Positions 25,401 to 32,843 of a stretch of DNA of 39,033 bases are shown in pieces (positions within the stretch are counted from its first letter, which is position 1; the number at the start of each line of letters is the position of its first letter). Origin of the DNA: Prevotellaceae bacterium UBA1746 (lineage in GTDB: Bacteria; Bacteroidota; Bacteroidia; Bacteroidales; Bacteroidaceae); assembly GCA_002314875.1 (NCBI GenBank), contig DCHS01000003.1, forward strand, positions 1 to 39,033. The letters are read 5' to 3'. The notes beneath the pieces are model-generated. The model was not told the DNA's origin. It saw nothing but the letters and a program-made list of their open reading frames with translations, and ran no database searches. The translations under genes were made by a program, and so were the position numbers.

Positions 25401-28400
25401 CAGGCTGGCGAAACCATTGACCTGCAGTACACCCTCACCGGAAAAACCATTTCTGAGGGCAAAGACTGGAAGAAGACCAGCATCGTCCTCTCTTCTGCCG
25501 AGGGAACTTTGGCCACCATTCCTCTTTATTATTATATAAGAAGTCTTCAGGGCAATCTCGTTGCCAGTGTTGAGAAGATCAACAGCACGGTTCCCAAGGA
25601 CGGTACCCACGACTATGTCATTGACCTCGTCAATACCGGAAAGGGCACGACGGGCGCCATCAGCCTTGCTCTCCCCGACTGGATCAAGAGTCTGACGCCG
25701 AAGAACATCAGTCCGCTTGCTCAGGGCGATACCGCACAGGTCATCCTGCGTTTTGCCTATAACAAGACCATGCAGCTCAATGTTCCCATTAAGGGCACCA
25801 TCGGTGTCAACTGCGAAAACTGCAACGGTCTGACCATTCCCTACAGCGTCATGCCGGTATCCGAGTCCAAGGGAACACTCATCGTTGATGCCTGTGACGA
25901 ATATACCTATTACACCGAGGAAGCTCCTCATGTTCAAGGTGCTACCGTCTCTGTCCAGAATCCCGCTACGGGTGTTCCTGTGGCCGAAGGTCAGACGGGC
26001 GAAGACGGAACCTTCACCGTTGAACTCCCTGAAGGTTACTATACCCTCATCGTTTCCGAGCCTCATCACGATTATTATAAGAGTACCATCATCGTTGACC
26101 CCGGCATGACGACGACCGTCACTGCCGATCTCCCCTACCAGGCCGTCAGCATCGGTTGGAGTGTTGAGGAATTCGGTATGGAGGACGAATATGTCATCAA
26201 GGTGACGACGAAATACGAAACCGAGGTTCCCGTTCCTGTCGTTATCTGCGAAGGTCCCGAATATGTCGATGGTGATGCCCTCGCTGTAGGCCAGAGTGTC
26301 ATGCTCTATTACACCCTGACGAACCACGGTCTCATCAACGCCCTCGATGTCACCTATTCCGCTCCTGAGACCAACGGTGAATTTACCCTCACCCAATTGG
26401 CTTATACCGAGCCCTTCACCCTCGCACCTTCAGAATCCGTCACCATCCCCGTTCTCTTCAAGCGCATCAGTGCCGGAACAGAGGCTTCCAGCCAGAAGGC
26501 TGCTGCTCCCAAGAAGGAAAATGCGGCAACGGTATTCACCCAGTGTATGGCTTCCATGGCCTACAAGTACGGTCATTACTGCCACGGTGTCCTCAGTTCC
26601 AATCCCGGTGCCCAGAACCTCGCTTTCCGTGCCTGTATGGCTGGTTCTCTTTGGAGCATGCTGACTATGGGCGGTATCGGTGCTGGCAATCCTGGTATCG
26701 GAACTCCTGGCAATGGTGTCAGCGGCGGTGGCGGTGACGGCGGTAGCGGCGGCGGCTTCGTTCCGAGTTTCACCATCTGCGACCCTGATGATGCTGGTTG
26801 CGGTAATGGTGTAGCCGGTGCCCTCGCCAGTGCTGGTGGTCCTGCCGGAGATCTCTTCAACGGTCTCGGTGATGTCGGTGATATGTGCAACAACATGCTT
26901 GCTCCTGCACGAAAAGGCGCTGCCCCGAAGAAGATCAGCAGCACGGCAGCTGCCAAGGGTATTCTCGCCGGTGGCGAGGCCATCGAAAAGGGCAAGGGTG
27001 CCAAGGATCTTTGGGATGCTTGTAAAGCAACCCTGAAGAAACTTTCTAACCAGATTTATAAGCGCAAGGTCGCTGCTTCTTATGATGCTAACTGGAAGGA
27101 GAGCCAGCTCAACAAGATCCAGATGATTCTTGATCAGGTCGAAGACTTCCGCAAGGTATGTCAGGAAATCAGTGCCGATTCTGTTTGGTACACGGAGATG
27201 GACGAGGAAAAGCGCGACTTCATCAATATCGTCGCCCTCGCTGATCCCCAGCTCCTCAATCCTTCCGACCTGCTTCCCTACAAACCGTCGAGCGTCAGCA
27301 ACAAGCAGATGGAGGCCTATGTTGAACGCATGCGAAACAGTGCCTTGGATATCGAGGCTGACAATGCCATCGATATGCAGCATATCAAGGAAATCTATCT
27401 CCAGATGAAGGCTCGTCATGATAAGGCGGTCGAAATGGGTCACGACGGTCTCGACGGCATGTGGGCAGACCTCCTTAATGACTATGTCCGCTGTTACTCT
27501 GAGGCCTCAGCCCATGTCTGCTCAAGTGTTACCCTGCAGATCAAGCAGACGGTGACGATGACGCGCCAGGCCTTCCGCGGAACCCTCGAGGTGGTCAATG
27601 CCCACGAATTCACCGCGATGGAGAATGTGGTCCTCACCCTCGATGTCAAGAACATGGAGACGGGTGCACTGGTGACCAGTCACGAATTCCAGATTAATGC
27701 TGAAACCCTCAAGGGCTTCGGTGGTGACTGCGAACTCGGGGCTCCATGGACCCTCGAAGCAGGGGCTACGGGAACGGCAACGATTGTCTTCATTCCTACC
27801 AAATATGCTGCTCCCACAGAGAATGCGCAATATAGTTTTGCTGGCAAACTCACCTACCTCGATCCTTACACCGGCTATCTGGTGACCCGTGAACTCGCTC
27901 CGGTTTCGATGATGGTGAAACCCTGTCCCGAACTCGACCTGACGTATTTCGTTCAGCGTGATATCATCGGCGATGACCCGTTGACGGAAGAGAAGGAGGA
28001 CTGCGAAGAGGCTGAATTTGCCCTCCTTATCAATAACAAGGGCTATGGCGATGCCACCGATCTTCGCATTGTCACCGAGCAGCCGGAAATCCTCGATAAC
28101 GAAAAGGGTCTCGCCATCGATTTCGAAATCATCAGTGCCCAGCTCAACGGCGAGGACAAGACGCTGGCCCTCGGCGGAAGCATTGCCTCTGACTTCGGAA
28201 CGGTCGCAAGTCATCATACGGCTTACGGCCAGTGGTGGTTGGAAGCTTCTCTCCTCGGCCATTTCACGGAATACGAAGTGGAATACACCCATGTCACCAG
28301 TTATGGCAATGAGGACCTCTCCCTCCTCGACAATGTCACCGTTCACGAACTCATCCGCGGTATCGATGTCAGTGCTGCTGACCGCAACTCTGTGGCTGCC

Positions 28401-29282
28401 ACCGACAAACTCCGTGGCTGGCTCGTCAACGATGTGGCAGACTATGACGATCTCCCCGAAACCATCTATTTCTCTGATGGCACAACGGAGAGCTTAGGCA
28501 TTATGAGCGACGCCTTCATCACCAAGGAAGATGAGAACACCTATCGTCTGACCCTCCGCAACACGGGAGATGCCGGTTGGTACTATGGTTCCGTCACTGA
28601 CCCGACCTACGGTCAGCAGACTCTTACCAGCATTGTCCGCGAGAGCGACGGTGCCGAGATGGCGCTGGGCAATTTCTGGCAGACCGACCGCACCCTCCGC
28701 GATGGTAAGGATCCCCTCTATGAGAACCGCATCCACTTTGCCGACAATATCGTCAAGGGCGATGCCGTCTATATCCTCTCCTTCACCGATCGTCCTGAAG
28801 TTCGCCTCGCCGTTGAAGGCTTCGAACAGATTCCTGAGACCACGGAAGTCCTTTCCCATGCCCTCGATGCTGTTACTGTGGTCTTCAACAAGGAAATCCA
28901 GGCCGAAACCTTCACGACCGACGACCTCACATTAACTGTTCAGGGAATCAGGCAAGACCTCTCTGCTGTTGCCATTACCACTGATGACAGCAAGAGTTTC
29001 GACATCGATCTTTCCGCTTTCAATGCGCAGTATGTTCCTACGGAAACCGCTACCCTCTATGTCCTCACGGTAAACACTGCCGACATCCTCGATGCCAGTG
29101 GTTTTGCAGGAAAGAAGACCGCCACCGCAATGTGGACCGTTCAGCCCTCCACCGTAGGCATTGAGCAAACAACGACCCCCAGCGCCGAAGAACCCATCTT
29201 CGACCTCCAGGGGCGCCGCGTCATCCATTCCCGCCATCCAGGCATCTACATCCTCAATGGCCGTAAGAAGGTAGTAAGATAA
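22491..29282 (+). CDS. Giant exported protein: cohesin-like, CARDB and Calx-beta domains
   Basis: This 2263-residue protein has a signal peptide ending near WAQS (residue 22). Residues about 25-155 look like a cohesin-type beta sandwich (VTAMAGKYVEVPVYVENTVD, ITGLQFCLQVPEEVYFG, GALFTLEMYI, VVGNITV). CARDB-like modules lie at about 160-275 and 702-815 (WTVKNIGSAGTEDGW; VTLEVTNGGAAVLPSQ). Calx-beta-type repeats lie at about 285-700 (EGETITLTV, DDDLPVIDLTL, VILEGGAEGTTLTVSR). A carboxypeptidase-regulatory-like domain (GATVSVQNPATG...GEDGTFTVELPEGYY) is near 1140-1200. A glycine-rich linker lies near 1395-1425, and an unrecognised alpha-helical region near 1425-1690. The end (FDLQGRRVIH...GIYILNGRKK) matches the upstream protein's tail. 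It is probably a surface scaffold or adhesin; partner and function are unknown. Confidence 0.85.
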   Translation: MKRTIILFFIALCFNTLSSWAQSENIIRFPDVTAMAGKYVEVPVYVENTVDITGLQFCLQVPEEVYFGTMNMDRDRITDHSCTMTRAEEGRWFFMVYSPTNAPITGRKGALFTLEMYISETLPEGTVIKPVITNAILTTNDATNILDDVVVGNITVGTSPDLIIPEITIAQETADPNGILDVSWTVKNIGSAGTEDGWSESVSLIDDRGYSHYLGSFYYDNLLDAEATVSRNVSIQLPWEIGMDGDVNVRVQLYPYSNCGERAESQANNTTTSTDSFVLNKALYLRIYPNETTEGDWSHVTAYVKRSARWDNEVTFDISAEGDSRVHVPANVTFWGNNGSFNIEIDDNEDFDPKNAQAIITIHGKDGYNTVSDTLTIYDDELGMLTLTPSREVVDEGETITLTVDADHAPANDVRLQLRLSETGKFEAPASFTLPAGSYRTTVEVTAINDDLPGLPTDVEFTVSGEGYRDATALVLVEDDDLPVIDLTLTPQTISEGDGPTAIIAKLQRLTNIDKKVTILFSDDSENGDINYNQFQTITLERGQKECTFNIGPYDNLQVDGDRDVTITAAVYISSCSCSAAGQSAGAVSKTIRILDNDGPALKLTSSRSVILEGGAEGTTLTVSRNTETSQPLSIYIQSDYDQQLSYNHNVTIPAGEASATVEVKALANSTSGDSYNVTFTATAAGYATGTCWAMVSDQTLPDAAISSLRIIESESDQVVTEAEVGTRVRVTLEVTNGGAAVLPSQTRIQLYERGEATMLLYTDEDLAPGAKTTVTRLFNLSSAVGDCDFYAVINEKHQVPELLYANNTSEHAAVTILSPFTVKAVVEKGVYNIGETITISGEVKGEEAARQSVDVYIINDGYRHVITAETDDQGRFTTTYKPFDNQLGHFIVGACYPGDTLEEVQSTFEIVGLKRVDMKYVTNDILLGEPHTGTVALVNPSQLPLTGVTARLSEQVGDFDVQFNIPATIQAGETIDLQYTLTGKTISEGKDWKKTSIVLSSAEGTLATIPLYYYIRSLQGNLVASVEKINSTVPKDGTHDYVIDLVNTGKGTTGAISLALPDWIKSLTPKNISPLAQGDTAQVILRFAYNKTMQLNVPIKGTIGVNCENCNGLTIPYSVMPVSESKGTLIVDACDEYTYYTEEAPHVQGATVSVQNPATGVPVAEGQTGEDGTFTVELPEGYYTLIVSEPHHDYYKSTIIVDPGMTTTVTADLPYQAVSIGWSVEEFGMEDEYVIKVTTKYETEVPVPVVICEGPEYVDGDALAVGQSVMLYYTLTNHGLINALDVTYSAPETNGEFTLTQLAYTEPFTLAPSESVTIPVLFKRISAGTEASSQKAAAPKKENAATVFTQCMASMAYKYGHYCHGVLSSNPGAQNLAFRACMAGSLWSMLTMGGIGAGNPGIGTPGNGVSGGGGDGGSGGGFVPSFTICDPDDAGCGNGVAGALASAGGPAGDLFNGLGDVGDMCNNMLAPARKGAAPKKISSTAAAKGILAGGEAIEKGKGAKDLWDACKATLKKLSNQIYKRKVAASYDANWKESQLNKIQMILDQVEDFRKVCQEISADSVWYTEMDEEKRDFINIVALADPQLLNPSDLLPYKPSSVSNKQMEAYVERMRNSALDIEADNAIDMQHIKEIYLQMKARHDKAVEMGHDGLDGMWADLLNDYVRCYSEASAHVCSSVTLQIKQTVTMTRQAFRGTLEVVNAHEFTAMENVVLTLDVKNMETGALVTSHEFQINAETLKGFGGDCELGAPWTLEAGATGTATIVFIPTKYAAPTENAQYSFAGKLTYLDPYTGYLVTRELAPVSMMVKPCPELDLTYFVQRDIIGDDPLTEEKEDCEEAEFALLINNKGYGDATDLRIVTEQPEILDNEKGLAIDFEIISAQLNGEDKTLALGGSIASDFGTVASHHTAYGQWWLEASLLGHFTEYEVEYTHVTSYGNEDLSLLDNVTVHELIRGIDVSAADRNSVAATDKLRGWLVNDVADYDDLPETIYFSDGTTESLGIMSDAFITKEDENTYRLTLRNTGDAGWYYGSVTDPTYGQQTLTSIVRESDGAEMALGNFWQTDRTLRDGKDPLYENRIHFADNIVKGDAVYILSFTDRPEVRLAVEGFEQIPETTEVLSHALDAVTVVFNKEIQAETFTTDDLTLTVQGIRQDLSAVAITTDDSKSFDIDLSAFNAQYVPTETATLYVLTVNTADILDASGFAGKKTATAMWTVQPSTVGIEQTTTPSAEEPIFDLQGRRVIHSRHPGIYILNGRKKVVR

Positions 29283-29305
29283 GAAGATTTCAGACTATAA
29301 ACAAA

Positions 29306-29343
29306 AAGGCAAGCCGCTTCATTTATCATGCGGCTTGCCTTTG
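29306..29343. terminator. Bidirectional terminator after the giant gene
   Basis: Perfect 13-bp inverted repeat 29306-29318 with 29331-29343 (arm AAAGGCAAGCCGC), loop 12 nt, A-tract before and T-tract within the end. It lies between the convergent stops at 29282 and 29352. Confidence 0.88.
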
Positions 29344-29351
29344 TTATGTGC

Positions 29352-29720
29352 TTATCGTGAGGAGGTGTTCCTTTTGATTCTGATGGTCAGTCGGATCTGG
29401 TTCTCGTAGTGAGCGTCAGGATTGATCTTGCTGATACGGCATTCGAAGATATCCTTCCACCCCATCTCGAGCAATTGGGCAATCTCCTCATTCTCGTTGG
29501 AAGGAATATATCCCAGGAGATACTCCTCCCGCTCCCCGGTTTGTTCATCAATACCTTTATTAAGGACCACAGCTACTGCATCATTGTCATAGCGGTTATC
29601 GAGGTCGCGCACCAGTTCCAGCAGCGTTCCCACATGGAGATCCTCCCACACTTCGTCCACATCATGATACTGGCGACCTGCCAAATGACATTCCTTAAAA
29701 AACAACTTCTTTGCCTTCAT
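29352..29720 (-). CDS. HIRAN-domain protein
   Basis: This 122-residue protein is essentially a single HIRAN domain. It has CHLAGRQYHD near the start, the core VRDLDNRYDNDAVAVV (residues about 37-52) and LLGYIPSNENEEIAQLL (68-84), ending with a basic tail. HIRAN domains bind DNA 3' ends or damaged DNA in helicase-linked proteins; stand-alone versions are common in Bacteroidales but their role is unproven. It is a single gene with its own promoter and shares a terminator with the convergent giant gene. It has no signal peptide, unlike its neighbours, so it is probably a cytoplasmic nucleic-acid-binding protein. Confidence 0.85.
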   Translation of the reverse strand: MKAKKLFFKECHLAGRQYHDVDEVWEDLHVGTLLELVRDLDNRYDNDAVAVVLNKGIDEQTGEREEYLLGYIPSNENEEIAQLLEMGWKDIFECRISKINPDAHYENQIRLTIRIKRNTSSR

Positions 29721-29760
29721 AATTCTAACAGTTTTGAGGTTTAACTTTCATTTTCTGCTG

Positions 29761-29768
29761 CAAAGTTA
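29761..29768 (-). promoter_or_regulatory. -7 box of the HIRAN gene
   Basis: Minus-strand TAACTTTG matches TAnnTTTG. A TTTG (29783-29786) inside the adjacent hairpin lies 14 bp upstream. The predicted start site near 29754 gives a leader of about 34 nt. Confidence 0.6.
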
Positions 29769-29810
29769 AAATTAGGCTATCCCAAAATATGGGACAGCCT
29801 AATTTTTTTT
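29769..29810. terminator. Terminator-like hairpin between HIRAN and the minus-strand surface operon
   Basis: AAATTAGGCTATCCCA faces TGGGACAGCCTAATTT with one non-pairing position (a G-U wobble on the minus-strand RNA) and a 5-6 nt loop. Runs of A and T flank it on both sides. It can end transcription of the minus-strand operon at 29959-32240 before the HIRAN promoter, with which its base is contiguous. Confidence 0.75.
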
Positions 29811-29843
29811 AAAGAAATCTCTAGCTTTTTGTCTTTTTTAAAA

Positions 29844-29918
29844 CTTTTGAACCCTCTTGAACCAAGGCTCCGTCTTTTGAACCCCTTTGAACCGCAGCTC
29901 TGCTGCCTTGAACCCCAA
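29844..29918. repeat. GGTTCAA-type iterated repeat, locus D
   Basis: Five TTGAACC words in 75 bp (near 29847, 29858, 29876, 29887 and 29908). The centre GCAGCTCTGCTGC is a small hairpin. Bases 29887-29914 match locus C in inverted orientation at 26 of 28 positions, and 29902-29921 match locus E at 19 of 20. Confidence 0.8.
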
Positions 29919-29958
29919 ATTTTGCTAAAGTTTGCAGAGCATTCTTTATGAAGTCAAA

Positions 29959-31773
29959 CTATTGACCATCTGTTACGCGGACGGGACGGATAGGGAGACG
30001 GCAATCATTGCGATAATTGGTGCCTGTGGTGGCGCCGGTAGTTTTGAGGGTGAGGGTGAGGGCATGCGCTTGGGGCTGCATCTTGAATTTATTGCTGCTC
30101 CAATAGGGCGATACGTCCTTGTTGAAGACTTCTTTGTCGTCCTCTGTCTTGTAATATCCTACCCAGGGAAGGAAGATATGGTCATCGGTATCTGTGGAAT
30201 AGACATGGTCGGCATCACTGGACTTGCGATAAACGATATAGCCTTGGGCTTCGACACCCTGGTAACTTTCTGTCCACTCCCATTGACAATCAGAGACGAG
30301 AGCTCTAATTTCGTTGTAGGTCGGAATGCGCCATTCGTCATTAGTGGAAACCCTTACGATGTCGTCTTCGTCGTCAAGTTCCTGATTACTGCCTTTATAG
30401 TATTTATATTGTTCATCGAAGTGTTCGCCATTTTCTTCGTCTTCCAAATCACCTTTCAGCCATTCGTCCAGACGACCCCATGTGACGAACTTTCCCGGGG
30501 CAGTAGGACTTGCGGCACCGAAGTTCGTTTTTGCCCAAAGGGCCTCTGTGCCAAGATCAACATAATCTTTTTCCAATGTTTTCGCATAGGGAGCATTGAA
30601 GTACTGGGTCATCATCGTGATGTCGCTGACGCTGTAGTGTTCGTCGTGGTTGAGGTCATAAGGTATTTCTTTTCCGAAATAGATCGGAACATCTTTGCGA
30701 GCATGTTGGTCGTTACCACAAAGATAGATTAAGACAGACTCATCATAGGAATATGAGAAATAGTACCCAGACGTACCGCCTGCATAGTTGGGGTTTTTAG
30801 TTACTAAAGGTCTATATATATAAATATTCAAATCGGAAGGGTAAGAGAGGGTGACCCCGTAACAAGGTTGAATGAGATAAAGATTGGGATGTTCTTTATT
30901 TAATATTAAAGGATCAAAGGTAGAAGATTCTTCAATATCGATCAACGAACCTCCCATAGGAATAACACGGTATGTCTCTCCACAACGGGTGCAGACACCG
31001 TTCTCACAATGATGTCCCTTAGGATAGTTCTCGTTATATTCCCAATTTTTACTTGTAGCAGCTGCATTTGCATATTTTTCCTGGCAAAGCGTACAGATGT
31101 AATAGTCGCCTTGCCCAATCTTCTCGCAGAAAATTTCTCCTTTTACTAATTCAAGATGTTCAGAACAGGGGTCTTCATGTCGTATTCCTATAAGAAGATC
31201 CAATTCTGTATCCTGCAGTGGTGACAGGGCTATTAACATTTGTCCTCCAGCTTGGATATACAAGAGGACTGTTCCATTCGAAATGTCTCTTAAAAGTCCC
31301 GAGGTACCATCGCCGGTGGGATTGTGAGTACAACAAAGGATATCTATGGTACTTGTTGCTTTTAGAAATACCCATCCATTAACTTCTGGATTAACATAGA
31401 AGATATTGCTCTTATCAGCAACATCTTCAAAAAACAGCCAACCATCATTAATGTCAATATCCTTGCAGGCCTTTAAAGAAATGTGTTGGGGCCCTAAATG
31501 AAGTTCTGTGCCTTTAAGGTTACAGCCCGTATTCTTGCATTGGCCATCTACCAGATAATGCCCGAGTGCAGGAATCTCTCCGTCGATTACTTCTGTTGCA
31601 GTATTGTCGGAAAAGTGTTGTCCGCAATAAAAGCAATAGTAATTTTCCACGTAACCTTTCTTCATGCAGGTTGGCGGCACATATTCCTGGAATTCTAATG
31701 AATGTTCACAGTCAAAAGCACGAAGTCCAAGTGTAACAAGAGTAAGAAGGGTAAGGAGTATGATGCGTTTCAT
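29959..31773 (-). CDS. Exported cysteine-pair / half-dockerin / FISUMP-like protein
   Basis: This 604-residue protein has a signal peptide ending near LRA (residue 19). Residues about 20-85 and 205-270 carry cysteine-pair modules of the kind also found in the 1395-residue protein (CMKKGYVENYYCFYCGQHFS; CENGVCTRCGETYRV). One calcium-loop unit, DLNHDEHYSVSDITMMTQY, lies near 385-403: half a dockerin. The C-terminal 180 residues are FISUMP-like: EWRIPTYNEIRALV, then IFLPWVGYYK, SPYWSSN and RLPIRPV. The function is unknown; a surface or secreted protein is likely. It follows the 151-residue gene by 11 bp, and both are transcribed from the promoter near 32290. Confidence 0.82.
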   Translation of the reverse strand: MKRIILLTLLTLVTLGLRAFDCEHSLEFQEYVPPTCMKKGYVENYYCFYCGQHFSDNTATEVIDGEIPALGHYLVDGQCKNTGCNLKGTELHLGPQHISLKACKDIDINDGWLFFEDVADKSNIFYVNPEVNGWVFLKATSTIDILCCTHNPTGDGTSGLLRDISNGTVLLYIQAGGQMLIALSPLQDTELDLLIGIRHEDPCSEHLELVKGEIFCEKIGQGDYYICTLCQEKYANAAATSKNWEYNENYPKGHHCENGVCTRCGETYRVIPMGGSLIDIEESSTFDPLILNKEHPNLYLIQPCYGVTLSYPSDLNIYIYRPLVTKNPNYAGGTSGYYFSYSYDESVLIYLCGNDQHARKDVPIYFGKEIPYDLNHDEHYSVSDITMMTQYFNAPYAKTLEKDYVDLGTEALWAKTNFGAASPTAPGKFVTWGRLDEWLKGDLEDEENGEHFDEQYKYYKGSNQELDDEDDIVRVSTNDEWRIPTYNEIRALVSDCQWEWTESYQGVEAQGYIVYRKSSDADHVYSTDTDDHIFLPWVGYYKTEDDKEVFNKDVSPYWSSNKFKMQPQAHALTLTLKTTGATTGTNYRNDCRLPIRPVRVTDGQ

Positions 31774-31784
31774 GAGGCTTTTCT

Positions 31785-32240
31785 TTACGGGTTATTTTCT
31801 TGGAGGATATAGGAACGCATGATGTCCACATCCTTTTCGTCTACCATACGGTCATAATTGAGATCAAAGAAGGAGGGTTTTACGGCAATGGGTTTTTCAG
31901 ACAACGCTGGTGAGCAGACAACATAAAGCTTCTCTGTTGTTTCAAAGAGATATTTGCGGGGTTTATCGAAAGTCTCTGAAACGGGGACGCCGCAGTCATC
32001 GTAGATGCATATCGTCTGCTTGTGTTTCTCATCGGGAATAAAGAACAATTCTAAATTAGTAAAAACTCTTATAAACTCATATACGGTGGCATCCATTTTT
32101 TGAGCAAAATCTGGCTTTGGCGAAGCCACATTGAAGAAAGACGTATAAGAATAATGTGTGGGAGCGACAGCCTGTGCCCATCCTTCTGTCACCAGGAACA
32201 TCAGGATGAGGGAAATCAAAAGTCTCAGCATTTTTTTCAT
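31785..32240 (-). CDS. Small exported protein with a single dockerin-like calcium loop
   Basis: This 151-residue protein has a clear signal peptide (MKKMLRLLISLILMFL..., cleavage after WAQA, about residue 24). The central part (residues 25-118) is not recognised; it holds a Cys-Ile-Tyr-Asp-Asp-Cys pair near 77-82. The C-terminus has one EF-hand-like unit, DLNYDRMVDEKDVDIMRSYI, at about 125-144. This corresponds to the second half of a dockerin, while the downstream gene product carries the other lone unit. It is the first gene of a two-gene operon. Confidence 0.75.
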   Translation of the reverse strand: MKKMLRLLISLILMFLVTEGWAQAVAPTHYSYTSFFNVASPKPDFAQKMDATVYEFIRVFTNLELFFIPDEKHKQTICIYDDCGVPVSETFDKPRKYLFETTEKLYVVCSPALSEKPIAVKPSFFDLNYDRMVDEKDVDIMRSYILQENNP

Positions 32241-32277
32241 TTTCTGTCTGTTTTTCAGTTAAAAAGCATAATTTCTG

Positions 32278-32309
32278 CAAATGTAGCACATATCTTTGAA
32301 ATCACCAAA
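32278..32309 (-). promoter_or_regulatory. Promoter of the two-gene surface operon
   Basis: On the minus strand, TTTG (32306-32309), a 20-bp spacer and TACATTTG (32278-32285) give both Bacteroidetes elements at ideal spacing. The start site near 32271 leaves a leader of about 30 nt. Confidence 0.8.
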
Positions 32310-32643
32310 TAAAATCAAAAAAAGTCGTAATCCATGTCCACATATCCCTGGAGGGGACAGCACTATGATAACCAGGGGTGATGTCACAACGTGACTCATC
32401 CTCGGTATTATGTCCTCCACATGGCAACCCCGTTGTCCGCACGGCCTCCCCTTCCCTTTCAGGGGAAGGCTGCCTTGAACCCTAAATTATACCATTATAC
32501 GAAGCGCAATGCCTAGGTTATTTATCGTGCGGATGCCCCGCCTGACGTAGTTAGGCAATAAAATCACGAAGAGGGCAAGAGGGGGCGGCAGCATCTCCCT
32601 CGATCTCGTCGGCAAAAGCCTAGAATACTGGGCCGTACCTACC
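32310..32643. other. Non-coding stretch upstream of the repeat array
   Basis: No gene was found in about 330 bp. It holds a CCTTCCC...GGGGAAGG hairpin near 32451-32469, a GCCTGAC-GTA-GTTAGGC near-palindrome near 32530-32546, and repeat locus E inside it. The mosaic of short inverted repeats and high GC compared with the flanking operon suggests debris of mobile or REP-like elements. Confidence 0.5.
32466..32488. repeat. GGTTCAA-type repeat, locus E (single unit)
   Basis: GCTGCCTTGAACCCTAAATT at 32469-32488 differs by one base from the right end of locus D. It appears to be a one-unit fragment of the same element. Confidence 0.6.
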
Positions 32644-32836
32644 GCAGCAGCAGTGCCCATACCAGTGACCGGCCCCGTGCGGAGGTCTTCTCAGCAGCAG
32701 TGCCCATACCAGGGACCGGCCCCGTGCGGCGGAGTTCTCAGCAGCAGTGCCCATACCAGGGACCGGCCCCGTGCGGAGGAGTTCTCTCCGCCGTTGGAAG
32801 AGGGACCGGCCCCGTGCGGAGGAGTTCTCTCCGCCG
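32644..32836. repeat. 47-bp tandem repeat array beside the transposase
   Basis: Three units with a 47-bp period begin at 32645, 32692 and 32739 (each starting CAGCAGCAGTGCCCATACCA and ending in GACCGGCCCCGTGCGGAGG-type sequence). A shortened fourth unit repeats the second half at a 43-bp period (32761 to 32804). The right half can fold as GCGGAG...CTCCGC. The array ends 8 bp before the stop codon of the transposase on the minus strand. There are no unique spacers, so it is not a CRISPR array. Confidence 0.85.
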
Positions 32837-32843
32837 CTGATAT

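Noticed and set aside
25314..26396. Long minus-strand open frames within the giant gene (also 22539-23714, 26430-27443, 27522-28346)
   Set aside because: All lie opposite one continuous 2263-codon frame with a signal peptide and recognisable domains. The antisense frames are low-complexity and rich in Gly, Val, Ile and Asp.
32644..32836. Possible CRISPR array
   Set aside because: The 47-bp units are contiguous, with no unique spacers between conserved repeats, and no cas genes are nearby. It is a plain tandem repeat.
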